Source: Aquitalea aquatilis (GTDB lineage: Bacteria > Pseudomonadota > Gammaproteobacteria > Burkholderiales > Chromobacteriaceae). Taken from it: a stretch of DNA of 64,000 bases. A model generated the notes under the pieces. The model was given only the letters and a program-made list of their open reading frames with translations, ran no database searches and was not told the origin of the DNA. This document shows positions 7,885-18,393 of the stretch, one piece after another. The position numbers were made by a program, and so were the translations under genes. The stretch lies in NCBI RefSeq assembly GCF_005155025.1, contig NZ_CP039731.1, positions 3,844,001-3,908,000 on the forward strand, given 5' to 3'. Each line of letters begins with the position of its first letter. The stretch's first letter is position 1.

Positions 7885-8910
7885 ATGAAACTCCGCCCCG
7901 CCCTGGCCACCCTGCCCCTTGTCACAGCCCTTGCCCTGCTCGGCGGCTGCGCCAGCCCGCTGGCCGGCAAACCCGCCGATCTGGCCACCCGCCAGGTGCT
8001 GCGCGAAAACCTGCAACACGCCAGCTACAACTTCAGTGGCGAGCTGGGCTTCACCGCCCTGCACGGCAGTAGCGAGGACGATGCCAAGCCGCAACTGCGC
8101 TACACCATCAACGAAGTCGCCCGCTCCACCAAGGTATCGGTCACCGGTGCGGTTGATCAGGCCAGCAAGCGCATGGAGCTGATCCCGGCCTTCCGCTTCG
8201 AACGGCGCAATCTGCAAGCCAGCGTCACCCTGCCGCTGGAGCTGAACCTGCAGGACTTTTCGCTGCTGGTCGATCCCTCGGCCTTTGACTTGTTCGTACC
8301 GGAGCTGCACAGCGAGCAGCCGCGCTTTGTCCGCTTCCAGCTGCCGCCGGACATTGCCGGCAAGATACCGCTGGACGCCATGCTGCAAGCCCTGCCCGGC
8401 CTGGTCGACGAAGGCTATGGCAAGGTCGACCAGCAGGCATTTGCGCTGGAAACGCTGGACGCCACCGCCAAAGAGCTGGGTGCCAGCTATCAGCTGCGCA
8501 TTGCCATGAGCCCGCAGCAGGAAAACCAGGTGCTATTGCACGTGCTGGACGGCCTGGCCAAGGTAGTCACCCAGCAAGCCGAACGCAATGGCCGCCCGCA
8601 AGACGGCAAGCAAGCCGAACAACTGCTGCAACTGGTACGCGAACTGACCAAGAGCAAGGCCAGCGAGCAGCCGCTGAGCAAGTCGGTATCGCATCTGTAT
8701 GCCAACCGTCGCGGCCAGTTGCTGGGCGTCAACCAGAGCGTGGAGCTGAATACCCCGCAACTGCGTGGTGAGGCTTACATCCACCTGCGCTACAGCAATC
8801 ACGGCAAGCCGGCGTTTGTACATCAGCCGACTGCAGCCAGCATCATCGACTACGACAAGCTGCCCAAGCCGCAATGGCTGAAAGGGCTGCAGGAGCCGGA
8901 GCAGCAGTAA
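7885..8910 (+). CDS. Predicted lipoprotein of unknown function
   Basis: 341 residues from MKLRPALATLPLV, with a GGAAAG ribosome-binding site upstream. A type II signal peptide ends in the lipobox LLGGC (lipidated Cys about residue 22). The residue after Cys is Ala, not Asp, which favours the outer membrane. The rest is soluble, with amphipathic beta-type repeats and a Gln-rich tail. I recognise no family. It lies 117 bases before lolA, the periplasmic lipoprotein carrier, and both are periplasmic; a shared envelope role is only a guess. Confidence 0.7.
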   Translation: MKLRPALATLPLVTALALLGGCASPLAGKPADLATRQVLRENLQHASYNFSGELGFTALHGSSEDDAKPQLRYTINEVARSTKVSVTGAVDQASKRMELIPAFRFERRNLQASVTLPLELNLQDFSLLVDPSAFDLFVPELHSEQPRFVRFQLPPDIAGKIPLDAMLQALPGLVDEGYGKVDQQAFALETLDATAKELGASYQLRIAMSPQQENQVLLHVLDGLAKVVTQQAERNGRPQDGKQAEQLLQLVRELTKSKASEQPLSKSVSHLYANRRGQLLGVNQSVELNTPQLRGEAYIHLRYSNHGKPAFVHQPTAASIIDYDKLPKPQWLKGLQEPEQQ

Positions 8911-9027
8911 GCGCTGCGCCATACTCCTTAACAGCAAAGGCAGAACCCCCCGCCTGCCTTGCTGTCACACTGTGCTGCACTGTACTCACGCAAGCGCAAG
9001 CCCTGGCGGCCTGCTCCAAGGATTCCC

Positions 9028-9636
9028 ATGAAAAAAATTGCCCTGGCCTTACTGGCCACCCTGCTGAGCGTGCCGGCCCATGCCAGCGCCATCGCCCAGC
9101 TCAAGGCCTTTGTCAGCGACACCAAAACCCTGTCCGCCAACTTCAACCAGCTGGTCAGTTCCAAAAACAAGCGCGAAGAAGCCAGCGGCACGCTGGAAAT
9201 CTCCCGCCCCGGCAAATTCCGCTGGAGCTATAACAAGCCCTACGAGCAGCTGATTGTCGGCGATGGCAAAACGCTGTGGATCTACGACAAGGACCTGTCT
9301 CAGGTCACCCGCAAGAACCTGGACGGCGCACTGGGCTCCAGTCCGGCGGCACTGCTGGCCGGCAACAATGCCATCGAGCGTGACTATGTCCTGAAAGAAG
9401 CCGGCAAACAGGGCGAAGTGGAATGGCTGAGTGCCAGCCCGAAAAAGGCCGACAATACCTTCAACGCCATCCGCATGGGCTTTAGCAACAAGATGCTGGT
9501 GGAAATGGAGCTGACCGACAGCTTCGGCAACAACACCCGCATCCGCTTCAGCGCCCAGCAAAAGAACCCGGCGCTCTCAGCCAGCCACTTCAGCTTCACC
9601 GCCCCCAAGGGCGTGGACGTGGTCAGTGGTGATTGA
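9028..9636 (+). CDS. lolA: Outer-membrane lipoprotein carrier LolA
   Basis: A 202-residue periplasmic chaperone that takes mature lipoproteins from the LolCDE transporter and delivers them to LolB at the outer membrane. It has a cleavable signal peptide (MKKIALALLATLLSVPAHA). The mature part has the LolA pattern: TLSANFNQLV, GTLEISRPGKFRW, YEQLIVGDGKTLWIYDKDL, QVTRK and GSSPAALLAG. Length matches the family. rarA follows 59 bases later in the same direction, the common lolA-rarA-serS order in proteobacteria. Confidence 0.95.
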   Translation: MKKIALALLATLLSVPAHASAIAQLKAFVSDTKTLSANFNQLVSSKNKREEASGTLEISRPGKFRWSYNKPYEQLIVGDGKTLWIYDKDLSQVTRKNLDGALGSSPAALLAGNNAIERDYVLKEAGKQGEVEWLSASPKKADNTFNAIRMGFSNKMLVEMELTDSFGNNTRIRFSAQQKNPALSASHFSFTAPKGVDVVSGD

Positions 9637-9695
9637 GGCAGCGCCCCGCCCAGTGCTGATATACTCAGCGGCTTCCCCCTGCCGTATTAGCCGCC

Positions 9696-11006
9696 ATGAA
9701 TGATCTGTTTGCCCAGGAAGCGAAAAAACCGCTGGCCGAAGCCTTGCGCCCGGCGTCGCTGGCCGAGGTCATCGGCCAGCAGCACCTGATCGGCCCCGGC
9801 AAGCCACTGCGGCTGGCAGTGGAATCCGGCACCCTGCACTCGATGATTCTGTGGGGCCCGCCCGGCGTCGGCAAAACCACGCTGGCGCGCATTCTCGCCG
9901 GCAGCTTCGATGCCGAGTTCATCCCGCTGTCGGCCGTCTTCTCTGGCGTAAAGGACATCCGCGACGCGGTGGAACAGGCCCATGCCGCGCTACAGCGCTC
10001 CGGCCGCCACACCATCCTGTTTGTCGACGAAGTGCACCGCTTTAATAAAAGCCAGCAGGATGCCTTTTTGCCCTTTGTCGAATCCGGCCTGCTCACCTTT
10101 ATTGGTGCCACCACGGAAAACCCGTCGTTCGAGGTGAACTCCGCCCTGCTGTCGCGCGCCCAGGTCTATGTACTGAACAGCCTGAGCGAAGACGAACTGG
10201 TGCAGTTATTGCAGCGAGCGCGTGACAAGGGCGCACTGGACGGCCTGGAGTTTGACGAGCAGGCCATCGCCGCCCTCAGCGGCTACGCCGATGGCGATGC
10301 ACGACGCTTTCTCAATCTGCTGGAGCAAACCCGCACCGCCGCGCTGGCCCGCAAAACCAGCCAGATCACCCAGGACTTTCTGGCCGAAGTGCTCAGCGTC
10401 AACGCCCGCCGCTTCGACAAGGGCGGCGACGCCTTTTACGACCAGATTTCTGCCCTGCACAAATCGGTGCGTGGCTCCAACCCGGATGCCGCGCTGTATT
10501 GGCTCACCCGCATGCTGGATGGCGGCGCAGACCCGCGCTATCTGGCACGCCGCTTGGTGCGCATGGCCTGGGAAGACATCGGCCTGGCCGACCCGCGCGC
10601 CATGCAGATCTGCAATGATGCGGCCGCCACCTTCGAACGGCTGGGCAGCCCGGAAGGCGAACTGGCGCTGGCGCAGGCCGCCATCTATCTGGCCGTGGCC
10701 GCCAAGAGCAATGCCGGCTACATGGCCTACAACCAGGCCCGCGCCTTCGTGAAGCAGGACAAGAGCCGCCCGGTGCCGGTACACCTGCGCAATGCCCCCA
10801 CCAAGCTGATGAAAGAACTGGGCTACGGCCACGAATACCGCTATGCCCATGACGAGCCCAATGCCTACGCCGCCGGCGAAAGCTATCTGCCGGATGACAT
10901 GCCGGAGCCGGGCTGGTACCAGCCGGTACCGCGCGGGCTGGAAATCAAGATTGGTGAAAAGCTTGCCCTGCTGAAGAAGTGGGATGAAGAGGCTGGTAAG
11001 AAGTAG
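9696..11006 (+). CDS. rarA: Replication-associated recombination protein A (AAA+ ATPase)
   Basis: 436 residues, homologous to E. coli RarA/MgsA and eukaryotic WRNIP1, which act at stalled or gapped replication forks and bind SSB. Visible are the Walker A motif GPPGVGKTT, Walker B FVDEVHRF, sensor 1 IGATTENPSFE, and the C-terminal tetramerisation region ending in GYGHEYRYAHDEPNAYAAGE, then YLPDDM and GYQP-like elements. Length is typical. It sits between lolA and serS, as in many proteobacteria. Confidence 0.95.
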   Translation: MNDLFAQEAKKPLAEALRPASLAEVIGQQHLIGPGKPLRLAVESGTLHSMILWGPPGVGKTTLARILAGSFDAEFIPLSAVFSGVKDIRDAVEQAHAALQRSGRHTILFVDEVHRFNKSQQDAFLPFVESGLLTFIGATTENPSFEVNSALLSRAQVYVLNSLSEDELVQLLQRARDKGALDGLEFDEQAIAALSGYADGDARRFLNLLEQTRTAALARKTSQITQDFLAEVLSVNARRFDKGGDAFYDQISALHKSVRGSNPDAALYWLTRMLDGGADPRYLARRLVRMAWEDIGLADPRAMQICNDAAATFERLGSPEGELALAQAAIYLAVAAKSNAGYMAYNQARAFVKQDKSRPVPVHLRNAPTKLMKELGYGHEYRYAHDEPNAYAAGESYLPDDMPEPGWYQPVPRGLEIKIGEKLALLKKWDEEAGKK

Positions 11007-12790
<1,784 letters not shown>

Positions 12791-12810
12791 GCAGCCATCT
12801 GCACCTCAGA

Positions 12811-12842
12811 CAAAAACCGGGAGCTTGCTTCCGGTTTTTTCT
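12811..12842 (+). terminator. Terminator of serS
   Basis: AAAACCGG, a 10-base loop, CCGGTTTTTT. It lies 22 bases after the serS stop. Confidence 0.85.
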
Positions 12843-12933
12843 TGCCCAGCGCCGACACACAGGGTGATTTTGTTCAATACCCGCTGGCTGGCCGGCTTTA
12901 TCTTCGGGGCCTTGTTCATCCCGAAGGATTACC

Positions 12934-13515
12934 ATGCAGCTTTTCCTGTCAATGGCCGCCTTTGCCTTGGCGGCTTCCATTTCGCCCGGCCCGGTCAATA
13001 TCGTGGCTTTCGGCTGTGGGGTCAGTCACGGCTTTTGGCCCAGTCTGCGCCATGTCAGCGGTGCCACCATCGGCTTTACCCTGCTCTTCTTGCTTACTGG
13101 TCTGGGACTGGCCGGCTTGCTGGCAGGCCAGCCACAGGCCAGCCGCTTCATTCAGTATGCCGGGGTGGGCTTTCTGCTTTACCTGGCCTGGCAACTCGCC
13201 CGCACCAGTGGCGAACTGGGTGCGCAGCAGCGGCAGCCCTCGTTTCTTTACGGCGCGCTGATGCAATGGCTGAACCCAAAGGCCTGGCTGGCTTCGCTGG
13301 CCGGCATGGGGGCGTTTGTCAGCCATGGCGAAGCACAGTTGGTGTGGCAGTTTGCCGCCATCTATTTTGTTGTCTGTTACCTGTCGATTGCCTGCTGGGC
13401 CTGGGCCGGTGCGCGCTTGCAAGGGCTGCTGCGCCATCCGCCACGCATGCGGCTGTTTAACCGCCTGCTGGCCCTGTTGCTGGCGGGCAGCGCGCTCTAT
13501 TTGCTGCTGGAGTGA
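12934..13515 (+). CDS. LysE/RhtB family amino-acid exporter
   Basis: A 193-residue inner-membrane protein with about six helices. It carries the family motif near the N terminus (SISPGPVNIVAFGCGVSHGFWPSLRHVSGATIG) and the LMQWLNPKAW segment after helix 3. AAGGA precedes the ATG. Members export basic or hydroxylated amino acids or related metabolites by proton antiport; the substrate is unknown here. It faces the AraC gene tail to tail, one base apart, a frequent exporter-regulator pair. Confidence 0.85.
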   Translation: MQLFLSMAAFALAASISPGPVNIVAFGCGVSHGFWPSLRHVSGATIGFTLLFLLTGLGLAGLLAGQPQASRFIQYAGVGFLLYLAWQLARTSGELGAQQRQPSFLYGALMQWLNPKAWLASLAGMGAFVSHGEAQLVWQFAAIYFVVCYLSIACWAWAGARLQGLLRHPPRMRLFNRLLALLLAGSALYLLLE

Positions 13516-13516
13516 T

Positions 13517-14368
13517 TCAGCCCACGCTGCGGCAGTACTGACCGGGCGTGGCTGCCACCAGCCGCTTGAAAGTGCGCTGGAAATGCGCCTGGTCGGCAAA
13601 ACCTAAAGCCTGCGCCACCTGGGCAATCGGCTGGCCGCTGCGCAACAGGCTTTTGCCGCGCTGGATGCGCCGGTTGAGCAGGTATTCGTGCGGCGTCATG
13701 TGATAGCGCTGGCGAAAGGCGCGAATCAGGTAGGACGCGGACAAGGCGGAGGCGCTGCAGATAGCCTGCAGGCTGATGTCGTCGGCGTAGTGGTCGTTGA
13801 TGTAGTCGGCCGCCAGTTGCAGCCGCGGGTGTATCGGTGCAGCCGTACGGCGCTCGGCTGGCCATGGCTGCTGCAAATCGGTAAAAAAGGCCGTGGCCGT
13901 TTCCTGCCGGCCCAGCAAACCACCCGCGCCAGCATGGCAGGCGGCCACCAGTTGCAGCAGGCCACGATACAAGCCGGGGTCCTCGCTCAGCCTGAGCTGG
14001 AAACCATGAAAATCCTGATTGGCACTCAGCCCCAGTTCGGCTTGCAGCCCGGCCAGCCACGGCGTATCGACATACAGCATGTGATAAGACCAGGGCTGGT
14101 CGGCTATGGGATTGCAGGCGTGGACATCACCCGGATTCATCAGCACCACGCTGCCACGGCCCACGCGGTAACGGTCTTGCAGGCTCAGATAAGTGCTGCT
14201 GCCGCCGGTAATGGCTCCGATGGAAAAGTGCTCGTGCGAATGGCGGGCATAGCACACCTGCCTGCCATCCGGCACGCTGCGGATTTCCAGAAATGGCAAC
14301 TGCGGATCGCGCCAGAACAGTGGCGCGGCGGGCATGACTTCCGGGTTGGGGGAGACGGATCTGGGCAT
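13517..14368 (-). CDS. AraC-family transcriptional regulator
   Basis: 283 residues from the first ATG (MPRSVSPNPEV). A longer frame would need TTG at 14404. The N-terminal domain is cupin-like with HSHEHFSIGAITGG, and the C-terminal 100 residues hold two helix-turn-helix motifs (ISLQAICSASALSASYLIRAF; PIAQVAQALGFADQAHFQRTFKR). AraC members of this layout sense small molecules. Its likely target is the convergent LysE-type exporter. It lies 56 bases downstream of the GGDEF/EAL gene and may be cotranscribed. Confidence 0.85.
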   Translation of the reverse strand: MPRSVSPNPEVMPAAPLFWRDPQLPFLEIRSVPDGRQVCYARHSHEHFSIGAITGGSSTYLSLQDRYRVGRGSVVLMNPGDVHACNPIADQPWSYHMLYVDTPWLAGLQAELGLSANQDFHGFQLRLSEDPGLYRGLLQLVAACHAGAGGLLGRQETATAFFTDLQQPWPAERRTAAPIHPRLQLAADYINDHYADDISLQAICSASALSASYLIRAFRQRYHMTPHEYLLNRRIQRGKSLLRSGQPIAQVAQALGFADQAHFQRTFKRLVAATPGQYCRSVG

Positions 14369-14424
14369 CTGCCCAGCATAATGCAGCACAGGCAGCAGCG
14401 ACAAGCCGCGCTGTCGCCCATCAC

Positions 14425-16926
14425 TCAGCCCGCTTGTTGTCGCAGTAGCGCCTCGAACTCGCTGCCCGGCACCGGTCGGCTGAACAGATAGCCCTGACCG
14501 CAGTCACAGCCCTGCTCCAGCAGGAAGCGGCGCTGCTCTTCCAGCTCCACCCCTTCGGCCACCAGCTCCAGCCCCAGACTGCGGGCAATCGAGATGATGG
14601 CCTGGGTGATGGCGGCATCGTCGCGGTCCTGATGCAGGTCCATGATGAAGCTCTGGTCGATTTTCAGGCCGCGCACCGGCAGGCGCTTGAGATAGGACAG
14701 GCTGGAATAGCCGGTACCGAAGTCGTCGATGGACAGATAAATGCCCAGCGCCTGCAAGCGGTGCAGCACCTCGACCATGCCGCTGTCTTCATCCATCGCC
14801 ACGCTTTCGGTGATTTCCAGTTCCAGCGCACTGCTGGGCAGGCTGTGACGTTCCAGCACCTGCGCCACGCTGTCGACGATGCTGGAATACTTCAGCTGGC
14901 GGCCGGACACATTGACCGCGATGCGCCCTTGCAGCAGGCCGGCATCGCGCCAGCGGCGGATGGCGGCGCAGGTGGTATCCAGCACCCAGTCGCCCATGCT
15001 GGTGATCAGCGAACTTTCCTCGGCAATCGGAATGAACTGGCCGGGCGAAATCAGCCCCAGGTCGGGATGGTGCCAGCGCAACAGCGCCTCGGCACCGATG
15101 ATGCGGCCGGAAGCCAGCTCCACCTTGGGCTGATACCACACTTCCAGCTCGTCCTGCGCCAGTGCGCGGTGCAGGCTGTATTCCATTTTCAGCCGCTCGA
15201 TGGCGCGGGCATTCATGTCGGCGGTGTAGAACTGGAAATTGTTCTTGCCGCGCTCCTTGGCCCGGTACATGGCGGTGTCGGCATTCACCAGCAAGGCATC
15301 GGCCATGGCACCGTCTTCCGGGAACATGCTGATGCCGATGCTGGCCGAGATGAACACACCCTGCCCGGCCACGGTGGATTCGGCCGAAATCGCATCCAGA
15401 ATGCTCTGCGCCCGGCTGGCCACTTGCTGCACCGTCACCACGTTTTCCAGCAGCACGGTGAATTCGTCACCCGACAGGCGGGACACGGTGGACAGATTGG
15501 GCACGATGCGTTGCAACTCGCTGGCGATGCGCATCAGCAGCTCGTCGCCGGCATGGTGGCCCAGGGTGTCGTTCACCATTTTGAAACGGTCCAGATCGAT
15601 GAACAGCAAGGCAAAACGGCGATCAAACTGCCGGGCCTGCTCCACCGCCGATTGCAGCTTTTCGATGAACAGCGTGCGGTTGGGCAGGCCGGTCAGCGCA
15701 TCGTGGTTGGCCAGGAAATGCAGCCGTTCCTCGGCCTGCTTGCGCTGGGTGATGTCGGAAAACACCGCCACATAATGCAGGCACTCGCCGCGTTCGTCGC
15801 GGATTGCCGTGATGCTGAGGTGTTCGGTGTACAGCAGGCCGTTCTTGCGCCGGTTCACCACCTCGCCCTGCCAGAAGCCGTCGTGGCGCAGACAGCGCCA
15901 CAGGTATTCGTAGAATTCGGGAGATTGCTTGCCGGACTTGAGCAAGGCCGGCGTCTTGCCGATGGCCTCCTCGCGCGAGTAGCCGGTGATGCGGCTGAAC
16001 GCGGGATTGACCGACTGGATAAAGCCATTGCCATCGGTAATGACAATGCCTTCCATGGTGGCTTCGAACACCTTGTCCGCCAGCAGCAGGCTCTGGCGCG
16101 ACTGCAACAAGGCCTCGTCGCGCTCGCGCAGCGCGCCATGCAGTTCCAGCAGGAATTCGTGTTCTATGCTCTGGATGATTTCGCGAAAGCCGATGATGTG
16201 CACCAGTTTCTGCTCGGCATCGAATACCGCCAGATGGCGGATCTGATGCTGCAGGATCACCCGTCGCGCCTGTAGCAGGCTGCTGCTGCTGGCCACGCCG
16301 ATCACCGGGCGGGTACAGATGCTGCCCAGCTCCACATCGCCCTGCCCGCCGGCCACCATGCCCACCACATCGCGCTGGGTGAGGATGCCGTAGCTGCCAT
16401 CGGCAAACTGTACACCCAGTGCCGTCAGCTGCTGTTCGCGCATGCTGGAGAGTGCGGCGGAAAGATTGTCGCCTGCCTGCAGGATGACCGCCGGCGGTGC
16501 CAGGATGCCATCCAGCCGCTTCAGCCCGAGAAAGGCTTCGGTGCCCTGACACAGCACCACGTCCGACAGCGACACCAGGCCGACAATCGCCCCGTCCTTC
16601 TCTACCAGCGCATGGCGGATGCCCTGGCTGCGAAACTGCCCCAGCACATCGTGCACGCTCAGATGGTGCGCCAGTGTCACCACCGGCTGGCTCATCACCT
16701 CGCTGATCGGGCGGCAGCGCGCCGCCGCGTCATCCAGATCGACTGCCAGCGCATCGGTTTCGGTCCAGATGCCCACAGGCTCGCCAGCGGCGGCAAACAC
16801 CACGATGGAGCCACAGCCGGACTGCACCATCAGGTTGGCCGCCTGATGGATAAGCGTCTCCGGCGTGCAACTGAGAATATCAGTCGAGGCAATCTGCTCT
16901 ATTGGCTGCATCAGCGGGGACATCAT
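14425..16926 (-). CDS. Four-CBS / PAS / GGDEF / EAL c-di-GMP signalling protein
   Basis: 833 residues without membrane segments. Four CBS motifs occupy about residues 8-260 (two Bateman modules, usually adenine-nucleotide sensors), followed by a short coil and a PAS domain (about 285-400). The cyclase domain follows (ANHDALTGLPNRTLF) with an active-site loop RLSGDEF, where the first Gly of GGDEF is Ser, a variant that can still be active. The C-terminal phosphodiesterase domain keeps its key motifs: EALLRW, ELEITE, DDFGTGYSSLSYLKRLP, KIDQSF and VAEGVE. It could therefore make or degrade c-di-GMP, with breakdown the safer prediction. An AGGTG site precedes the ATG. Confidence 0.9.
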   Translation of the reverse strand: MMSPLMQPIEQIASTDILSCTPETLIHQAANLMVQSGCGSIVVFAAAGEPVGIWTETDALAVDLDDAAARCRPISEVMSQPVVTLAHHLSVHDVLGQFRSQGIRHALVEKDGAIVGLVSLSDVVLCQGTEAFLGLKRLDGILAPPAVILQAGDNLSAALSSMREQQLTALGVQFADGSYGILTQRDVVGMVAGGQGDVELGSICTRPVIGVASSSSLLQARRVILQHQIRHLAVFDAEQKLVHIIGFREIIQSIEHEFLLELHGALRERDEALLQSRQSLLLADKVFEATMEGIVITDGNGFIQSVNPAFSRITGYSREEAIGKTPALLKSGKQSPEFYEYLWRCLRHDGFWQGEVVNRRKNGLLYTEHLSITAIRDERGECLHYVAVFSDITQRKQAEERLHFLANHDALTGLPNRTLFIEKLQSAVEQARQFDRRFALLFIDLDRFKMVNDTLGHHAGDELLMRIASELQRIVPNLSTVSRLSGDEFTVLLENVVTVQQVASRAQSILDAISAESTVAGQGVFISASIGISMFPEDGAMADALLVNADTAMYRAKERGKNNFQFYTADMNARAIERLKMEYSLHRALAQDELEVWYQPKVELASGRIIGAEALLRWHHPDLGLISPGQFIPIAEESSLITSMGDWVLDTTCAAIRRWRDAGLLQGRIAVNVSGRQLKYSSIVDSVAQVLERHSLPSSALELEITESVAMDEDSGMVEVLHRLQALGIYLSIDDFGTGYSSLSYLKRLPVRGLKIDQSFIMDLHQDRDDAAITQAIISIARSLGLELVAEGVELEEQRRFLLEQGCDCGQGYLFSRPVPGSEFEALLRQQAG

Positions 16927-17268
16927 CGGACACCTGTAAGCAATTTAGCGTTCACAACAACGGCATTATACATTTATTACTTAACATCCAAAGGGCAAAC
17001 CAGCTGCATTTAATGCATTCTGCGTATCGCGCTTGTTTTCCACTTTGCCAGCAAACTGCAAAGCAAGTTTACACCCACTCGCCCGCACGCTCCTGCCAAA
17101 CCACTGTTTTATCGACATTTTTTCATGGCACCGCTCTGGCACGGATATTGAAAGCGTTGGTCAGGTTGCAACACCGCCAGCCTGTCCGGACAGATCTCAA
17201 AAAAACGATCCGGCACAACAAGAAAACACATCGAATGCCATATGCATGGCATGGAGGAGCGTAAACAC
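16927..17268 (+). promoter_or_regulatory. Hydrogenase operon upstream region
   Basis: 342 bases with no gene, between the divergent GGDEF/EAL gene and hupS. The left part is AT-rich. TTTGC-CA-GCAAA at 17044-17055 is a perfect 5-base inverted repeat of a kind that could bind an NtrC-type dimer such as HupR. The sigma-54-like elements lie further right (17126-17152). Confidence 0.5.
17126..17152 (+). promoter_or_regulatory. Candidate sigma-54 (-24/-12) promoter of hupSLC
   Basis: Two overlapping matches to TGGCACG-N4-TTGCW. TGGCACC-GCTC-TGGCA (17126-17141) keeps the GG-N10-GC spacing. TGGCACG-GATA-TTGAA (17137-17152) has a perfect -24 half but A in place of C in the -12 element. The second variant recurs before hupD. 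The locus encodes HupR, an activator with the GAFTGA loop that contacts sigma-54. Confidence 0.55.
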
Positions 17269-18393
17269 ATGGAGACTTTCTATCAAGCCATGCGTCGCCA
17301 GGGCGTGACTCGGCGCAGCTTTCTTAAGTTCTGCAGCCTGACCGCCACCTCGCTGGGCCTGGGCTCAGCCTTCGTCCCCCGCATTGCCTACGCACTGGAA
17401 ACCAAGCCACGCGTGCCGGTCATCTGGCTGCACGGCCTGGAGTGCACCTGTTGTACCGAGTCCTTCATCCGCTCGGCCCACCCGCTGGCCAAGGACGCCA
17501 TCCTGTCGCTAATCTCGCTGGATTACGACGACACCATCATGGCGGCCGCCGGACATCAGGCCGAAGCCATTCTTGACGACCTGATCAAGAACCACAAAGG
17601 CAATTACATCGTTGCCGTGGAAGGCAACCCGCCGCTGAACGAGGATGGCATGTTCTGCTTCCCCGGTGGCGAACCTTTCGTGGAAAAACTCAAGCGCGTA
17701 TCGGCCGATGCCAAGGCACTGATCGCCTGGGGTTCCTGTGCCAGCTGGGGCTGCGTGCAGGCCGCCAAACCCAACCCCACCCGCGCCACGCCGGTACACC
17801 AGGTGATTCTGGACAAGCCGGTGATCAAGGTGCCGGGCTGCCCGCCGATTCCGGAAGTCATGGCGGCCGTCATCACCTATATGGTGACCTTCGACAAGAT
17901 TCCTGAACTGGACCGCCAGGGCCGGCCCAAGATGTTCTACGGCCAGCGCATCCATGATAAATGCTATCGCCGCCCACACTTTGACGCTGGTCAGTTTGTC
18001 GAGAGCTGGGACGACGATGGCGCGCGCAAGGGCTACTGCCTGTACAAGATGGGCTGCAAAGGCCCCACCACCTATAACGCCTGCTCCACCGTACGCTGGA
18101 ACGACGGCGTGTCCTTCCCCATCCAGTCCGGTCACGGCTGTATCGGCTGCTCGGAAGAAGGCTTCTGGGACAAGGGCTCCTTCTACGACCGCGTCACTTC
18201 GATTCCGCAATTCGGCGTGGAAGCCAATGCCGACAAGATCGGCTTTGCCGTGGCCGGTACCGCCGGGGCTGCCATTGCCGCCCATGCCGCCGTCAGCGCC
18301 ATCAAGAGCACCATGCTGAAAAAGCAGGATCTGCAGCCGCTGGACGCCGCCGCCCCCGCCCAGAATAAAGACAAGAACGAGGAGAATGTCTGA
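17269..18393 (+). CDS. hupS: [NiFe]-hydrogenase small subunit, oxygen-tolerant group 1d type
   Basis: 374 residues. It carries the Fe-S clusters that pass electrons from the active site to the cytochrome. The start [12 protein letters not shown] follows a GGAGGAG site; an ATG at 17251 is in frame but is part of that site. A Tat signal (RRSFLK, residues 15-20) predicts folded export, with cleavage before Leu43. Cysteines 59, 61, 62, 157, 162 and 191 correspond, with a constant offset of 42, to E. coli HyaA mature Cys17, 19, 20, 115, 120 and 149. Cys61 and Cys162 are the two extra ligands of the proximal [4Fe-3S] cluster in oxygen-tolerant enzymes. It overlaps hupL by one base. Confidence 0.96.
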   Translation: METFYQAMRRQGVTRRSFLKFCSLTATSLGLGSAFVPRIAYALETKPRVPVIWLHGLECTCCTESFIRSAHPLAKDAILSLISLDYDDTIMAAAGHQAEAILDDLIKNHKGNYIVAVEGNPPLNEDGMFCFPGGEPFVEKLKRVSADAKALIAWGSCASWGCVQAAKPNPTRATPVHQVILDKPVIKVPGCPPIPEVMAAVITYMVTFDKIPELDRQGRPKMFYGQRIHDKCYRRPHFDAGQFVESWDDDGARKGYCLYKMGCKGPTTYNACSTVRWNDGVSFPIQSGHGCIGCSEEGFWDKGSFYDRVTSIPQFGVEANADKIGFAVAGTAGAAIAAHAAVSAIKSTMLKKQDLQPLDAAAPAQNKDKNEENV

